Positions 23,501-30,967 of a stretch of DNA of 31,678 nt are shown piece by piece. The DNA is from a virus: the IMG/VR virus record IMGVR_UViG_3300047564_000521, positions 1 through 31,678 of that record. The stretch is one strand, 5' to 3'. Numbering within the stretch: the stretch's first letter is position 1; each line of letters begins with the position of its first letter. A model generated the notes under the pieces. The model was not told where the DNA came from, ran no database searches, and saw nothing but the letters and a program-made list of their open reading frames with translations. A program made the position numbers and the translations under genes.

Positions 23501-23740
23501 GCCCGGATTAGGACTAGCACTAGCAGAACTGCCATCATAACTAGGCTGATTAGGACTAAACAATGCTTTTGAAATAACTGTGGATACGACCATGTTAATT
23601 GCAAACGCAATAACTGCCGCAAGTGCCGCATTTGCCGCAACCCAAGCCGAGCCTGCGATTGCCGCAACAATAATAGTTCCTGCCGCACTTGACTCTAGTG
23701 CAAAGCCTAAACCAAATACAAGAACCCAAAGTCTAAACAT
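20573..23740 (-). CDS. Central tail-tip (host specificity, J-like) protein
   Basis: This 1055-residue protein is the largest in the window. An N-terminal hydrophobic region (about 1-60) is followed by the tail-tip core: NKLPVVYGSAWVGGTIVDLS, ISDYLVNTRYGAALSPSQI, LDTNRTIMQNLQDMASCCDC, and YIGLQFEAGDIVTITNANYG. The middle has fibronectin-type beta domains. The C-terminal third has SAGQTVFNVSRTSRYRINN and VFQNGVWLEQSEFTDTG, repeats common in fibres. It should form the cone or hub at the tail end and bind the host. The ATG at 23740 overlaps the GNAT stop as TAATG; a TTG at 23752 is less likely. Confidence 0.88.
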   Translation of the reverse strand: MFRLWVLVFGLGFALESSAAGTIIVAAIAGSAWVAANAALAAVIAFAINMVVSTVISKALFSPNQPSYDGSSASASPNPGNRQQIPPATDNKLPVVYGSAWVGGTIVDLSISNNNQELYYVLALSEVTNSNSGQSPDNISFGDIYYGGKKVTFKADGHTVASLTDESTGIVDTKVADKIRFYLYRNGSNQPANSSQSAIQVLSNPDLIYKWDNTKLMSNSAFAIIHLTYNNDAGIRGIEQTRFQIINSRSAPGDCISDYLVNTRYGAALSPSQINNTSLQELNSYSSGSFAYTDANGNPATQARFRFDGTLDTNRTIMQNLQDMASCCDCVLKYNEMTAQWGVIVQKPTYTVAMDINDSNIVSAIQITPIDLNNSFNIIECKFPDKSNQDAFNTATFDLAQIDPALLFPNEPVNKQSVSLPLVNDNVRAQYIANRLLKGAREDLQVDCSVGYIGLQFEAGDIVTITNANYGWVAKLFRINKCIETFKDDGSIVVQLILMEFNPSIYDDASITAFQPSPNTGIGDPLFFGTIPAPTIVGTLPNSADPTVIVGVTSASSGISQYGEVWYSAFSNPTSSQRFFAGTTAINASGAPYNINASMGNVTVANLPLGNWYFFSRMVNSLGNSIFSPPSALVEWRPTTVQYANRYLVVAYADNATGTSGFTSNPRNKAYYGISNQTSSSPITNPASFTWYLANPAFSTDNFLLFTNRGSRKFTLATGTANYAASTGAFVPTDTALYDPSLWSGLPDGTNYIDLDKRTGQLTETGTTTVGTGEIQVKNNADGRIVASLAAIPALQSLAGGAGTYTATVAKLTIDIYGRVLGFEPPDDFGYSMQQFTASAGQTVFNVSRTSRYRINNCWVFQNGVWLEQSEFTDTGGTTGTVTLDTGADLFDIITIVSFAPYNTTTGSYDAFTIQYVDLTNASSYTASGFTLVSGYELLFLNGTVVNDQDYDIVGQTITNFPNLVTGKLAILQWSNNNLGVQNGTPINEVTNSVIGQDTYPFSYVANALNIYQNGVLLDEGTDYTAGFGDYVLDNVPTDINQILLQQTFNRTGAA

Positions 23741-24174
23741 TATTGAATCCAATTCTCGTCTTTTTTGTGAAACCCGTATTTGGAATAATCCAATTCAGGG
23801 CTTACATCTAATTTCGTCATTGTGAAGTATTTAATGCGACCACTTTTTTTTAATTCGTTGCCGTATTCAATATAGGCTTGAAATAGTCTATAACCCGTAG
23901 TGCCTTTTCGGTAATCGGGTCTTACATACCAAGCCAACTCATGCAAAGCAAACATTTTGTCGTCCCATATAGTCGGCATAATGGCACACATCAAAAGACC
24001 TTTGCCCTCTGCGTAAAAGACTTTACCCGCACCCGCAAAAAGATTGTCTAGCAATTTATGCCAGTAAGCCACATTGTCTTCGGCTAATATTTCAATAAAA
24101 TCTGCGTTATCACGAAACTCTTTCATGAGTTCTATGAGTGCATCTTTATCGTAACGATTAGCCTCTCTTATCAT
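23740..24174 (-). CDS. GNAT-family acetyltransferase within the tail module
   Basis: This 144-residue protein starts MIREANRYDKDALIELMKEF and has KVFYAEGKGLLMCAIMP, then LHELAWYVRPDYRKGTTGYR with the acetyl-CoA loop RKGTTG and FQAYIEYGNELKKSGRIKYF. Proteins of this kind sit between tail-tip genes of many siphophages and podophages; their substrate is unknown. It is not similar to the GNAT at 3702-4148 beyond the family fold. It is coupled to both neighbours by ATGA and TAATG. Confidence 0.8.
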   Translation of the reverse strand: MIREANRYDKDALIELMKEFRDNADFIEILAEDNVAYWHKLLDNLFAGAGKVFYAEGKGLLMCAIMPTIWDDKMFALHELAWYVRPDYRKGTTGYRLFQAYIEYGNELKKSGRIKYFTMTKLDVSPELDYSKYGFHKKDENWIQ

Positions 24175-24764
24175 GCTTCTTTACCAAACTGATAGTTAAT
24201 AGTGGTAATGAATGCGACTCTATCCATGCTTGTATCGCCTGAATTAAAAAACTGCCAAGCGTTGTCATTGGTATAGCGACCCGCAATTCGGTTCTGCAAA
24301 ATCAACTGAATACTAGATGCGGCAACTGTAATAATGCCAACAAACTCACGGGCTTCTTCTAGCCATTGTTCCGTAATAGAAAATGTAGAGATATAACCAT
24401 TAAAAAATTGATATAGCCCGCCTGACCCGCCTGTGGTAATCAATTGACCATCAGTATCAAAAAAGCCTTTCCAAGCCTCTATTTGACTACCTTTAATCTG
24501 CTGACCTAATACAAAGCCAAGCATAGCCGTATCAATTCCAACTAAAGTAAAAGTAGTTTCATTAGCCGTAGATTTAATATCCCGTTGAGCATCGCCTACT
24601 TTAACCAACTGACCTAACGCATTAAATGGCTCTGCATCTACCGCAGGGATAGTTAAAGTACTAGGGGTAGTAGCAAATCGGTATGTGCCACTAGGGCTAG
24701 TGACCCTTACAAAGTCTGCGTAACGAATATTATTAGTATTCTCAACGGGAGTAATAATATTCAT
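24171..24764 (-). CDS. Minor tail protein (tail-tip, DUF2163-like)
   Basis: This 197-residue beta-rich protein contains YADFVRVTSPSGTYRFATTP, FTLVGIDTAMLGFVLGQQIK and IEAWKGFFDTDGQLI, then YQFFNGYISTFSITEQ. The nested pattern of a substrate-like strand set and a tail-hub fold resembles minor tail proteins between the distal tail and J-like proteins. It starts with an ATGA overlap. Confidence 0.7.
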   Translation of the reverse strand: MNIITPVENTNNIRYADFVRVTSPSGTYRFATTPSTLTIPAVDAEPFNALGQLVKVGDAQRDIKSTANETTFTLVGIDTAMLGFVLGQQIKGSQIEAWKGFFDTDGQLITTGGSGGLYQFFNGYISTFSITEQWLEEAREFVGIITVAASSIQLILQNRIAGRYTNDNAWQFFNSGDTSMDRVAFITTINYQFGKEA

Positions 24765-25441
24765 AAGACACTTTCAAAGGCTTGAAACGAGCCTGACCAT
24801 TGAATAAATGAATCGTCTTTAATTGGCATTAAAGTGTAGTTTGGATATTCCCTAAGAATAACGGGGAAAGTAACTCCCGTATAAGTCGTGCCACCTAAAG
24901 ATACCGTAGTACCAAACTGCCCTATGACTGCATTAACGGGGCTGACAAGCGGGGTAATTAAATTCCTATGTACTGGTATAGAAACAGTAGAAGAACTGCC
25001 TCTAAGCACATCTTCAGTAGCGATATACGCATAGCGACCTACTTGGCAAAAATCGCCCGCTTTGACAATAAATGCAGAAGCACTAATAGCAGGCAAATTT
25101 CCTAATACTAATACTTTGTTTGCAGACGAGATTTGCCATTGGCAAGCGGATATTTGAACCGCCGTCATATTGCCTTGATACTTAATGTAATTGACCCACC
25201 CTGTCGCTTGAAAGTTTAAATACTGTTCAAGGGCTTTATCGGGTATGCGTAACGAATTAAGTAAGCCACGATTTTCGCTATATCGTAGGTATGGCATTGG
25301 ACTCATTTCAAATCCAAACGGCACAACAGTAAGCACTTCGCTAGTACTAATACGCTGATTTCGGCTAATAACTTGACCAATAAATCGGTGGTCATTAATC
25401 CCGACTGATTCGCTAATTGAAAGAATAGTAGTTAGGCTCAT
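24761..25441 (-). CDS. Distal tail-like protein
   Basis: This 226-residue beta-rich protein directly follows the tape-measure gene, the usual place of a distal tail protein. It has LTVVPFGFEMSPMPYLRYSE, an insertion of strands in the middle (NKVLVLGNLPAISASAFIVK) and FPVILREYPNYTLMPIKDDS. The assignment is mainly by position and size. Confidence 0.65.
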   Translation of the reverse strand: MSLTTILSISESVGINDHRFIGQVISRNQRISTSEVLTVVPFGFEMSPMPYLRYSENRGLLNSLRIPDKALEQYLNFQATGWVNYIKYQGNMTAVQISACQWQISSANKVLVLGNLPAISASAFIVKAGDFCQVGRYAYIATEDVLRGSSSTVSIPVHRNLITPLVSPVNAVIGQFGTTVSLGGTTYTGVTFPVILREYPNYTLMPIKDDSFIQWSGSFQAFESVL

Positions 25442-25443
25442 AA

Positions 25444-27354
25444 TTACCTCGATTGCGGAATAGACCTGCCTGCAGATTGATTAGCAGACCAAACCGCCAT
25501 CTTATTCTTAGCAAGAAATTGAGTAGCACTTTGCGTATCAATAGCACTAAGATTGGCGATATATGGTCCGTTGTAATTGACGACTTGACCGCTACCGCCT
25601 GTAAGCGTTTCACTAAGTCGGTTATTAGGAATAATTGTTCCTGAAGAATTAGGAATAAACAATTCAGGACCTTGTTCGCCCACCATATAAGGCAAACCTG
25701 ACCCCACCTGACCGCCTGAGGCTTTACCGCCTGCCGTTGGGGTTGCTCCCGATAAACCAAAATAAGACAGTCCCATGCGGAACAACTGCATAGCCTGCAT
25801 TTTCATTTCAATCTTAATTAAGTCTTTAATAATGCTTGCAGTAAAGTCCCTGAAAGAAAATTTGCCTGTTTCTACAAAATTGTCTATTGCATTGTTCATA
25901 TTATTTGTTACTGCATTAAACATGGCTTCGCCTTTTTTCATATAGTTTTCACTATCTTCGGCATACTGTCTAAATGCTTTATTCCAACCAAACGCAAAAG
26001 TATTTTGTACGTTTTGAATATCGACTGTTTGTTTAGCAGTTTTTTCTTCAAATGATTTACCGCTTGCCTCTACTTCATCACGCACCTTACGCAACACATC
26101 GACCATTTCATTATTTTTTTCAATGGTTGCATCAATGATTTTTAAGTCAATGTCTTTTAATTGGCTTGCAGTCTGTTCCTTAACACGCAATACAGCCTCG
26201 GCTACTTCTCTTTCTTTGGTAGCCAAGCCGTTCAACTGAGCCCTTAGTGCCGCTTGTTCCAAATTTAATTGTTGTTGCTTTTCAAATTCGCCAGTAATGC
26301 CTTTTGCTTTTTCTAAACTTTCGGCTAATTTTTTGGCTTTTTCAGCCTCAGGGTCTTTAGCAGGAGTAACTAATCGTCCTGCAACACCTTTAGGTTTTGA
26401 CGCATCTCGTTTATCAGCCTCACGATTTAGTACACGATTAGCAAAGTCTTTATCAGACTTGACCATCGCCTCTACTTTTTCTTTATAGGCTTTATAGTCA
26501 TCAGCCATCTCCGCAAATTCAAATTTAAAGACCCGACCAATAATAGTTCCCAAGAACTTAAAGTCTTCAATAAGAACTCTAACCACAGTAGTTGTATATT
26601 TAACTAATACTGCTACGACTTCGGTAGTAGTGCGTACTATATCCATAAAGAATTTCATAGCACCCGCATCTTTAGTCAAGGCATCGAATAATTCGTTAAG
26701 TGCAGGGAGTGCCGCTTCCGTAAAAGCAAGAGTAAAACTTTTAGTGCTTGCTTCTAATTTATCGTTTAGTTCTGCCGCAATTTCGATAGACCTTGCATAC
26801 TTTTCATAAGCCTCACGATTGCCTTCAACGTTGTCAGCCATGCCAACCCAATCAACCCCTTTAGCCGCCTTGCCAAACATTTGCATAGCAAGAGCATTTC
26901 GGGTCATTGGGTCTTCAATTTTTGATAAGGCTATTACAGTCTTATCAAACAAAGCAGTAGCATCTAATTTGGCTAAATCGTTAAGGGAGATGCCTACTTT
27001 GGCAAAAGCCTTTTGAGCACCTAATGAACCTTCTGCCGCCTCATCAACCTGAGCCGTAAAAGAAGAAAGTAATCGCCCTGCCATCTGTGCATCGCCACCA
27101 TTTTGTTGCAACGCAGTACCAAGGGCAAGGATTGAGGATACAGCCATGTCATTAGCCTTAGCCGTATCAGCCACGGCATCAGCGTATTGCAAGGCTTTGT
27201 AAGTTGCGGCAATAAAAGCGGCTCCCGCTACTGCGGCAAACTTAGGCATCTGTGCCGAAATGTTATCTAGTTTCCTGTTGGCATCGGCTATGCCTTTTTG
27301 AAATTCAGCGGAGTCAAGTCCTAAGACCACACCTAGTCTGGCTAACATACCCAT
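25444..27354 (-). CDS. Tail tape-measure protein
   Basis: This 636-residue protein has a tape-measure N-terminus (ARLGVVLGLDSAEFQKGIAD, then KLDNISAQMPKFA), hydrophobic helices near 36-50 and 215-260, a long charged coiled-coil middle (about 300-470) and a C-terminal Gly-rich region with SGGQVGSGLPYMVGEQGPEL, a motif common in tape-measure proteins. From its length a tail of roughly 90-100 nm would be expected at the usual ratio. The ribosome binding site is AAGGAG and the ATG follows the stop of the chaperone frame directly. Confidence 0.93.
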   Translation of the reverse strand: MGMLARLGVVLGLDSAEFQKGIADANRKLDNISAQMPKFAAVAGAAFIAATYKALQYADAVADTAKANDMAVSSILALGTALQQNGGDAQMAGRLLSSFTAQVDEAAEGSLGAQKAFAKVGISLNDLAKLDATALFDKTVIALSKIEDPMTRNALAMQMFGKAAKGVDWVGMADNVEGNREAYEKYARSIEIAAELNDKLEASTKSFTLAFTEAALPALNELFDALTKDAGAMKFFMDIVRTTTEVVAVLVKYTTTVVRVLIEDFKFLGTIIGRVFKFEFAEMADDYKAYKEKVEAMVKSDKDFANRVLNREADKRDASKPKGVAGRLVTPAKDPEAEKAKKLAESLEKAKGITGEFEKQQQLNLEQAALRAQLNGLATKEREVAEAVLRVKEQTASQLKDIDLKIIDATIEKNNEMVDVLRKVRDEVEASGKSFEEKTAKQTVDIQNVQNTFAFGWNKAFRQYAEDSENYMKKGEAMFNAVTNNMNNAIDNFVETGKFSFRDFTASIIKDLIKIEMKMQAMQLFRMGLSYFGLSGATPTAGGKASGGQVGSGLPYMVGEQGPELFIPNSSGTIIPNNRLSETLTGGSGQVVNYNGPYIANLSAIDTQSATQFLAKNKMAVWSANQSAGRSIPQSR

Positions 27355-28190
27355 TTATGACTCCTTAAACAAGGTTTTTGGCGCATTTGGACTCATCCTC
27401 ATATAATTCTTTAGTGCATTGTTTGCTCTTTCGGCTTGTTCTTCCTTAGACAATGGAGGGTAAATATACTCGTATGCCCTTGGTATGATGTCTTGTAGTG
27501 TAAATGCCCGTTGATGTTCAGACCTCATGTAATTGTAAACTGCACCCGTCAAAGAGCCAAGTGTTTCCAATATTCCACGATTACCAATTAAACCATCAAT
27601 ATACATAATACATATATCGGTAAATCTTTCTTCATCAACGCTATCAGGGTCAGTTCCGTGTGCCGTTAAATAGGCTTTAACTTGCCTACGGACTGACCCA
27701 GTTATTTTCCCTTAGCACCTTCGTAGTTAAGAGAAATAACATTACTAATTTGTTCGATTATTTGCATTTGAATGGGGAACGGGAATAGTTCCTCAATCAT
27801 TGGATAAGTAATCGTTTGCATATCAAATCCATCTTGCTCAGGGACAAGCATCTTAAACATTTCTGTAATTCGTTGTTCTGCAATAAGTTTATTTTTTGCC
27901 GCCTCTTTCATAGACTTACCTTCGACTATTACATCATCTTTGGTAAATTCAACTTTAATATCAGGCTCAGTACTATTCCTAAACTTTTCTAAATCTTTAA
28001 TAATTTCTTTGTAATACTCGTCAAGTTTGTCCGCAGGCATTTCTTTCATGCGTTGTTGCATAAGTTCAAATTCGGCAGTTAGTGGTACTTTGACTTTAAA
28101 AGTATGACCGCCCATTTCAAATGAACGGATACGTACTGCTTCTTTCTTTTTAACGAAATCTTTGCCTAATGCGTTTGCGAGGTTATTCAT
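27355..28190 (-). CDS. Tail assembly chaperone GT fusion (via -1 frameshift)
   Basis: Reading the G protein to GGGAAAA and slipping back one base gives a 278-residue fusion. After Lys162 the -1 frame reads ITGSVRRQVKAYLTAHGTDP, continues open through DICIMYIDGLIGNRG, and ends KTLFKES at 27355. The 116 added residues include the frame whose first ATG lies at 27606. As in lambda G/GT, the T part should bind the tape-measure and tail-tube subunits during assembly. The open -1 frame directly at the slippery site and the position before the tape-measure gene make this firm. Confidence 0.88.
27702..28190 (-). CDS. Tail assembly chaperone G
   Basis: This 162-residue helical, charged protein is the unshifted product. 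It starts MNNLANALGKDFVKKKEAVR and has KVPLTAEFELMQQRMKEMPA, a pattern seen in tail assembly chaperones, and ends NYEGAKGK at the slippery site. It is needed in excess over the fusion in lambda-like tails. It lies between the gp10-like gene and the tape-measure gene, as expected. Confidence 0.85.
   Translation of the reverse strand: MNNLANALGKDFVKKKEAVRIRSFEMGGHTFKVKVPLTAEFELMQQRMKEMPADKLDEYYKEIIKDLEKFRNSTEPDIKVEFTKDDVIVEGKSMKEAAKNKLIAEQRITEMFKMLVPEQDGFDMQTITYPMIEELFPFPIQMQIIEQISNVISLNYEGAKGK
27705..27711 (-). other. Programmed -1 ribosomal frameshift site
   Basis: The heptamer G GGA AAA, in frame with the G gene as AAG-GGA-AAA, fits X XXY YYZ and differs from the lambda site (GGGAAAG) only at the last base. 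The G stop codon TAA follows immediately, and the -1 frame is open from here to 27355. Confidence 0.88.
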
Positions 28191-28193
28191 ATC

Positions 28194-28724
28194 TTATTTT
28201 CCTTTTGTCTTACGGGCTTTGTATTTATTTAAAGCCGTTCTTAAATGGTCAGCCAATGATTCGACCATCGCTTGTGACTGACTTTCCAATGCGGGTCGTA
28301 AAAACGGTTTAGCGGCAACATTAGCCGTACCAAACTCCATAGCAACGGCACGGGCATCACTAGGAATACCAACTTGCTTAATATTGCTTTTTGTATTGTG
28401 TAAATTATGAAATTTAGTGCGGGCAAGCACGGGACCCGGAGCAGTCGTTACTGTTCCTATAATAGTATCCGTAGGGCGAACATATTTTGACCGCATATCT
28501 TTTTTATTAGGCTTGCGAGTTTCTATACGCAAAGAGGCTCGCAACGCACCCGTGTCAGCAGGGGCAAGTAGTTTGGCTTGATACAGAGCAGGCTTCATGG
28601 CTTCACGGACACCACGCTTCATAATGGTTTTGGCATCTTTAGCACCAAAGTCGTCATTTAGTTCCCGCAGAACCTCTTTTAATTCTTCCGCACCCTCAAG
28701 TCGCCATCTAACTGTTGCCATCAT
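28194..28724 (-). CDS. HK97 gp10-like protein
   Basis: This 176-residue protein resembles the HK97 gp10 family of neck/tail-completion proteins: an N-terminal EGAEELKEVLRELNDDFGAK, KPALYQAKLLAPADTGALRA SL, and the C-terminal AVAMEFGTANVAAKPFLRPA. The motif APADTGxLRxS with EFGT and PFLRPA is diagnostic. Usually this gene precedes the tail terminator, but here it lies downstream of the major tail protein. The ATG at 28724 overlaps its neighbour by ATGA; a second ATG follows. Confidence 0.88.
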   Translation of the reverse strand: MMATVRWRLEGAEELKEVLRELNDDFGAKDAKTIMKRGVREAMKPALYQAKLLAPADTGALRASLRIETRKPNKKDMRSKYVRPTDTIIGTVTTAPGPVLARTKFHNLHNTKSNIKQVGIPSDARAVAMEFGTANVAAKPFLRPALESQSQAMVESLADHLRTALNKYKARKTKGK

Positions 28725-28945
28725 TCCCCCTTAAGGAGTTTTTGAAAGATAGCGTTATTTAGTTTTATGACATATTCGACTACTTCCTCAGGAGTCATTT
28801 TGTCTGCGTGTATTTTGGCAATTTCGTATGCCAAATGAATACCCGCAATCCTTTGCTGAGGAAAGCCAAACCAATTCTTGTTACCACTATTGGCTAGAGT
28901 AACAATGTATGAAAGTAGGTCTTGTGAGTTTGTAATTTGTGTCAT
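28721..28945 (-). CDS. Small helical protein of unknown function
   Basis: This 74-residue protein is mainly helical (QRIAGIHLAYEIAKIHADKM, PEEVVEYVIKLNNAIFQKLL). It lies between the major tail protein and the gp10-like gene and ends in an ATGA overlap. It starts close behind the terminator of the major tail gene. I do not recognise the family. Confidence 0.65.
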   Translation of the reverse strand: MTQITNSQDLLSYIVTLANSGNKNWFGFPQQRIAGIHLAYEIAKIHADKMTPEEVVEYVIKLNNAIFQKLLKGE

Positions 28946-28952
28946 ATCTTAT

Positions 28953-28974
28953 AGAAAAACCCCCGAAGGGGTTT
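28953..28974 (-). terminator. Terminator after the major tail protein gene
   Basis: On the minus strand AAACCCC and GGGGTTT form a 7-bp stem with a TTCG tetraloop, followed by a T-run (TTTTT). It directly follows the major tail protein gene, so it probably lowers transcription into the less abundant tail proteins. Confidence 0.85.
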
Positions 28975-28977
28975 CTG

Positions 28978-29499
28978 TTATGGGTTATTAGACCATCCGT
29001 AAGAGTTACCTCCTACTGGGTGAATCGTAAACATAAACTTGCTTTCTGCTGATGGGCTTAAATCCCATTGCAAGCCACCAACTCGACCATTAAATGCGTA
29101 TGCAACAGTATTAGTGCCATCATAAACCGCAACTACATAAGTACGGATAATTTGACCGCTATCACCATCGGCACGCATTAGCAACTGAGCAGGGTCAGCA
29201 GGATTCCAAGGTGCAGTAATGTTTAAAGAAGTTACTTGGTTTTGAGTAGTAATCTTTGCACCAGTACGAGCACCCGCAATGGAATAAGTCGCTGAAGCAT
29301 CATCACTACCAAAAGCAGGAACTGCCTCAACCACTAATTGCAGACCACCAGTACCTAAACCGCCTGCTGATGCACCTACGATGTCATCAACGCTACCCCA
29401 AAGGCTAAGTTGTGAATCGGTAAGAGCAGTAGGGTTAGCACCTGATTGACACCAGAGGGTTGCTACAAATCCCGGTAAGACTTTGTTAATTAGAGCCAT
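28978..29499 (-). CDS. Major tail protein
   Basis: This 173-residue beta-rich protein fits a siphovirus tail-tube subunit: NKVLPGFVATLWCQSGANPT, LQLVVEAVPAFGSDDASATY, YVVAVYDGTNTVAYAFNGRV, and SPSAESKFMFTIHPVGGNSY. It lies between the tail terminator and chaperone genes and is followed at once by a strong terminator, as expected for an abundant structural protein. Confidence 0.85.
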   Translation of the reverse strand: MALINKVLPGFVATLWCQSGANPTALTDSQLSLWGSVDDIVGASAGGLGTGGLQLVVEAVPAFGSDDASATYSIAGARTGAKITTQNQVTSLNITAPWNPADPAQLLMRADGDSGQIIRTYVVAVYDGTNTVAYAFNGRVGGLQWDLSPSAESKFMFTIHPVGGNSYGWSNNP

Positions 29500-29537
29500 T
29501 TTAATTTCCTTCTTAAAAAGAGTTAATCAATCTTGTC

Positions 29538-29954
29538 TTATGTCGGAATATCCATAGTGCAATCAATTATCACTTGGTTTAATCCTAATTCGTTGTCATA
29601 AGTATTGTAAAGCCAATCACAGTCGATTTTGGCAACCCAAAAGCCACCAACTCCACCGAACTGACCTGAATAGCCATGCAACGATTGTATTATGGTATTG
29701 CTTAAATTGAAAGCATCATTCATATCTTGTGCAAACACAGATACTTGAAATATGGGTCTATCAATACCCTTATTACTTTGCGTTTGTCCCGTATAAACAG
29801 GCTGATGCACATTACGCAAATACCAAGTAATAAACTTAGGTTGCGTTGCAAAGTTCCTATTAAAACTTGCATAGACAGGGGTAGGCGACAAAACGCTACT
29901 TAACTGTGCCTGTATAGCAGTCGCATATTGGGTAGGGTTCTGTTGTACGCTCAT
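29538..29954 (-). CDS. Tail terminator/completion-like protein
   Basis: This 138-residue protein has the layout of a tail terminator (DUF3168/gpU-type): an N-terminal helix (YATAIQAQLSSVLSPTPVYA), strands with FITWYLRN and RPIFQVSVFAQDMNDAF, a helix NLSNTIIQSL and a C-terminal strand QVIIDCTMDIPT. It lies between the head-closure gene and the major tail gene. Assignment is mainly by position and predicted fold. Confidence 0.75.
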   Translation of the reverse strand: MSVQQNPTQYATAIQAQLSSVLSPTPVYASFNRNFATQPKFITWYLRNVHQPVYTGQTQSNKGIDRPIFQVSVFAQDMNDAFNLSNTIIQSLHGYSGQFGGVGGFWVAKIDCDWLYNTYDNELGLNQVIIDCTMDIPT

Positions 29955-30298
29955 ACAGGAGTCTGCGGGTCGTTTCTATAACAAGTAAATTGGATTCGTT
30001 GCCTATCATTGCTTTCACGGCAATCGGTAATTCGCCACTCTCTATCTCGCCAAGTAATGCTATACAAATTTTGGTTATCCACCATTTCCTTTGTATTGGC
30101 TGTGTAGTTTAGAGATATAACTACTAAATCAGAGTAAACACGATACCTTTCGCTAATCCTTAACGAGTTAGCAACATCATGCACTAACCCCCTTGTTTCA
30201 AACCAAGGTGCTATACCCGTAGTGTATTGACCAATAGCATCCGTACCATTGGTTATGTTGTTTACAGTTACGTTTTCATAGCGGACTATTGAATCCAT
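29951..30298 (-). CDS. Head closure (stopper) protein
   Basis: This 115-residue beta-rich protein reads YENVTVNNITNGTDAIGQYT, TGIAPWFETRGLVHDVA, YRVYSDLVVISLNYTANTKE, and YSITWRDREWRITDCRESND. The arrangement and size fit SPP1 gp16/HK97-type head-closure proteins. It overlaps the tail terminator gene by ATGA. Confidence 0.78.
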   Translation of the reverse strand: MDSIVRYENVTVNNITNGTDAIGQYTTGIAPWFETRGLVHDVANSLRISERYRVYSDLVVISLNYTANTKEMVDNQNLYSITWRDREWRITDCRESNDRQRIQFTCYRNDPQTPV

Positions 30299-30955
30299 TT
30301 ACATCACCAATGGCTTATAGGGACGAAGTAACATTTGTAAACTATAAGGAATCTCTTTCAGAGTATTCACATTAGTCATTGAACGATTGTTGTATAAATG
30401 AGTCAATAACATCAATCCAGCCTGTTGTATTACAGGGTAAGAGGCTAATGGATTGGCATTACAAGTATATGTAGCAACAATAGGGTTAGCCACATTTTGA
30501 TTCAAAGTATTGGGCACTTGATTCAAAAGAATCTGATTGCCAGTCGGGTCATACGAATAAGTAGCAGGGTCAATAGGCACAGGCACGGTGTTGCTTGAAC
30601 TGCCATAAAACTCTACTGAGTTAATTGTTACCCCTGCTGAACCTATGCCAGTTTCAGGCAAATCTAAATAGACCAACGTATTGTATAAACCAAGATTGCT
30701 GTAATACACCCGCCATTGAGTAGAAAAAATTGCTACTCCTAAATAGTCTTCTATTGCCATGCGGGTAGCCAAATCAAGACCAAATAAATAATCGTCTTGG
30801 CTATCATCACCAAACAAGTTTAATTGGTCACGGATTTGTTGTATATCAAACCAACTGGTCGTAACATCTCTCTGAATCTGCTCAAACTTAGCATAATTCT
30901 GAGGGTTACGACTTGTCCCATAAAACGGGGCTAAGGTTAAATCATTGACAGGCAT
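30299..30955 (-). CDS. Head-tail connector (adaptor) protein
   Basis: This 218-residue protein resembles the gp6-like adaptor family. Helices EDYLGVAIFSTQWRVYYSNL and the C-terminal YPVIQQAGLMLLTHLYNNRS followed by IPYSLQMLLRPYK are typical of the ring that binds the portal. The ending LRPYKPL is characteristic of these adaptors. It lies directly behind the major capsid gene. Confidence 0.82.
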   Translation of the reverse strand: MPVNDLTLAPFYGTSRNPQNYAKFEQIQRDVTTSWFDIQQIRDQLNLFGDDSQDDYLFGLDLATRMAIEDYLGVAIFSTQWRVYYSNLGLYNTLVYLDLPETGIGSAGVTINSVEFYGSSSNTVPVPIDPATYSYDPTGNQILLNQVPNTLNQNVANPIVATYTCNANPLASYPVIQQAGLMLLTHLYNNRSMTNVNTLKEIPYSLQMLLRPYKPLVM

Positions 30956-30967
30956 TTTGCCTCCCTA

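Noticed and set aside
14454-23740. Diversity-generating retroelement acting on the fibre genes
   Set aside because: Fibre paralogues are present, but no reverse transcriptase or template-repeat/variable-repeat pair was seen in the window.
27355-27606. Independent 83-residue gene before the tape measure
   Set aside because: The frame is open without interruption back to the slippery heptamer at 27711-27705 and is better explained as the T part of a frameshift fusion.
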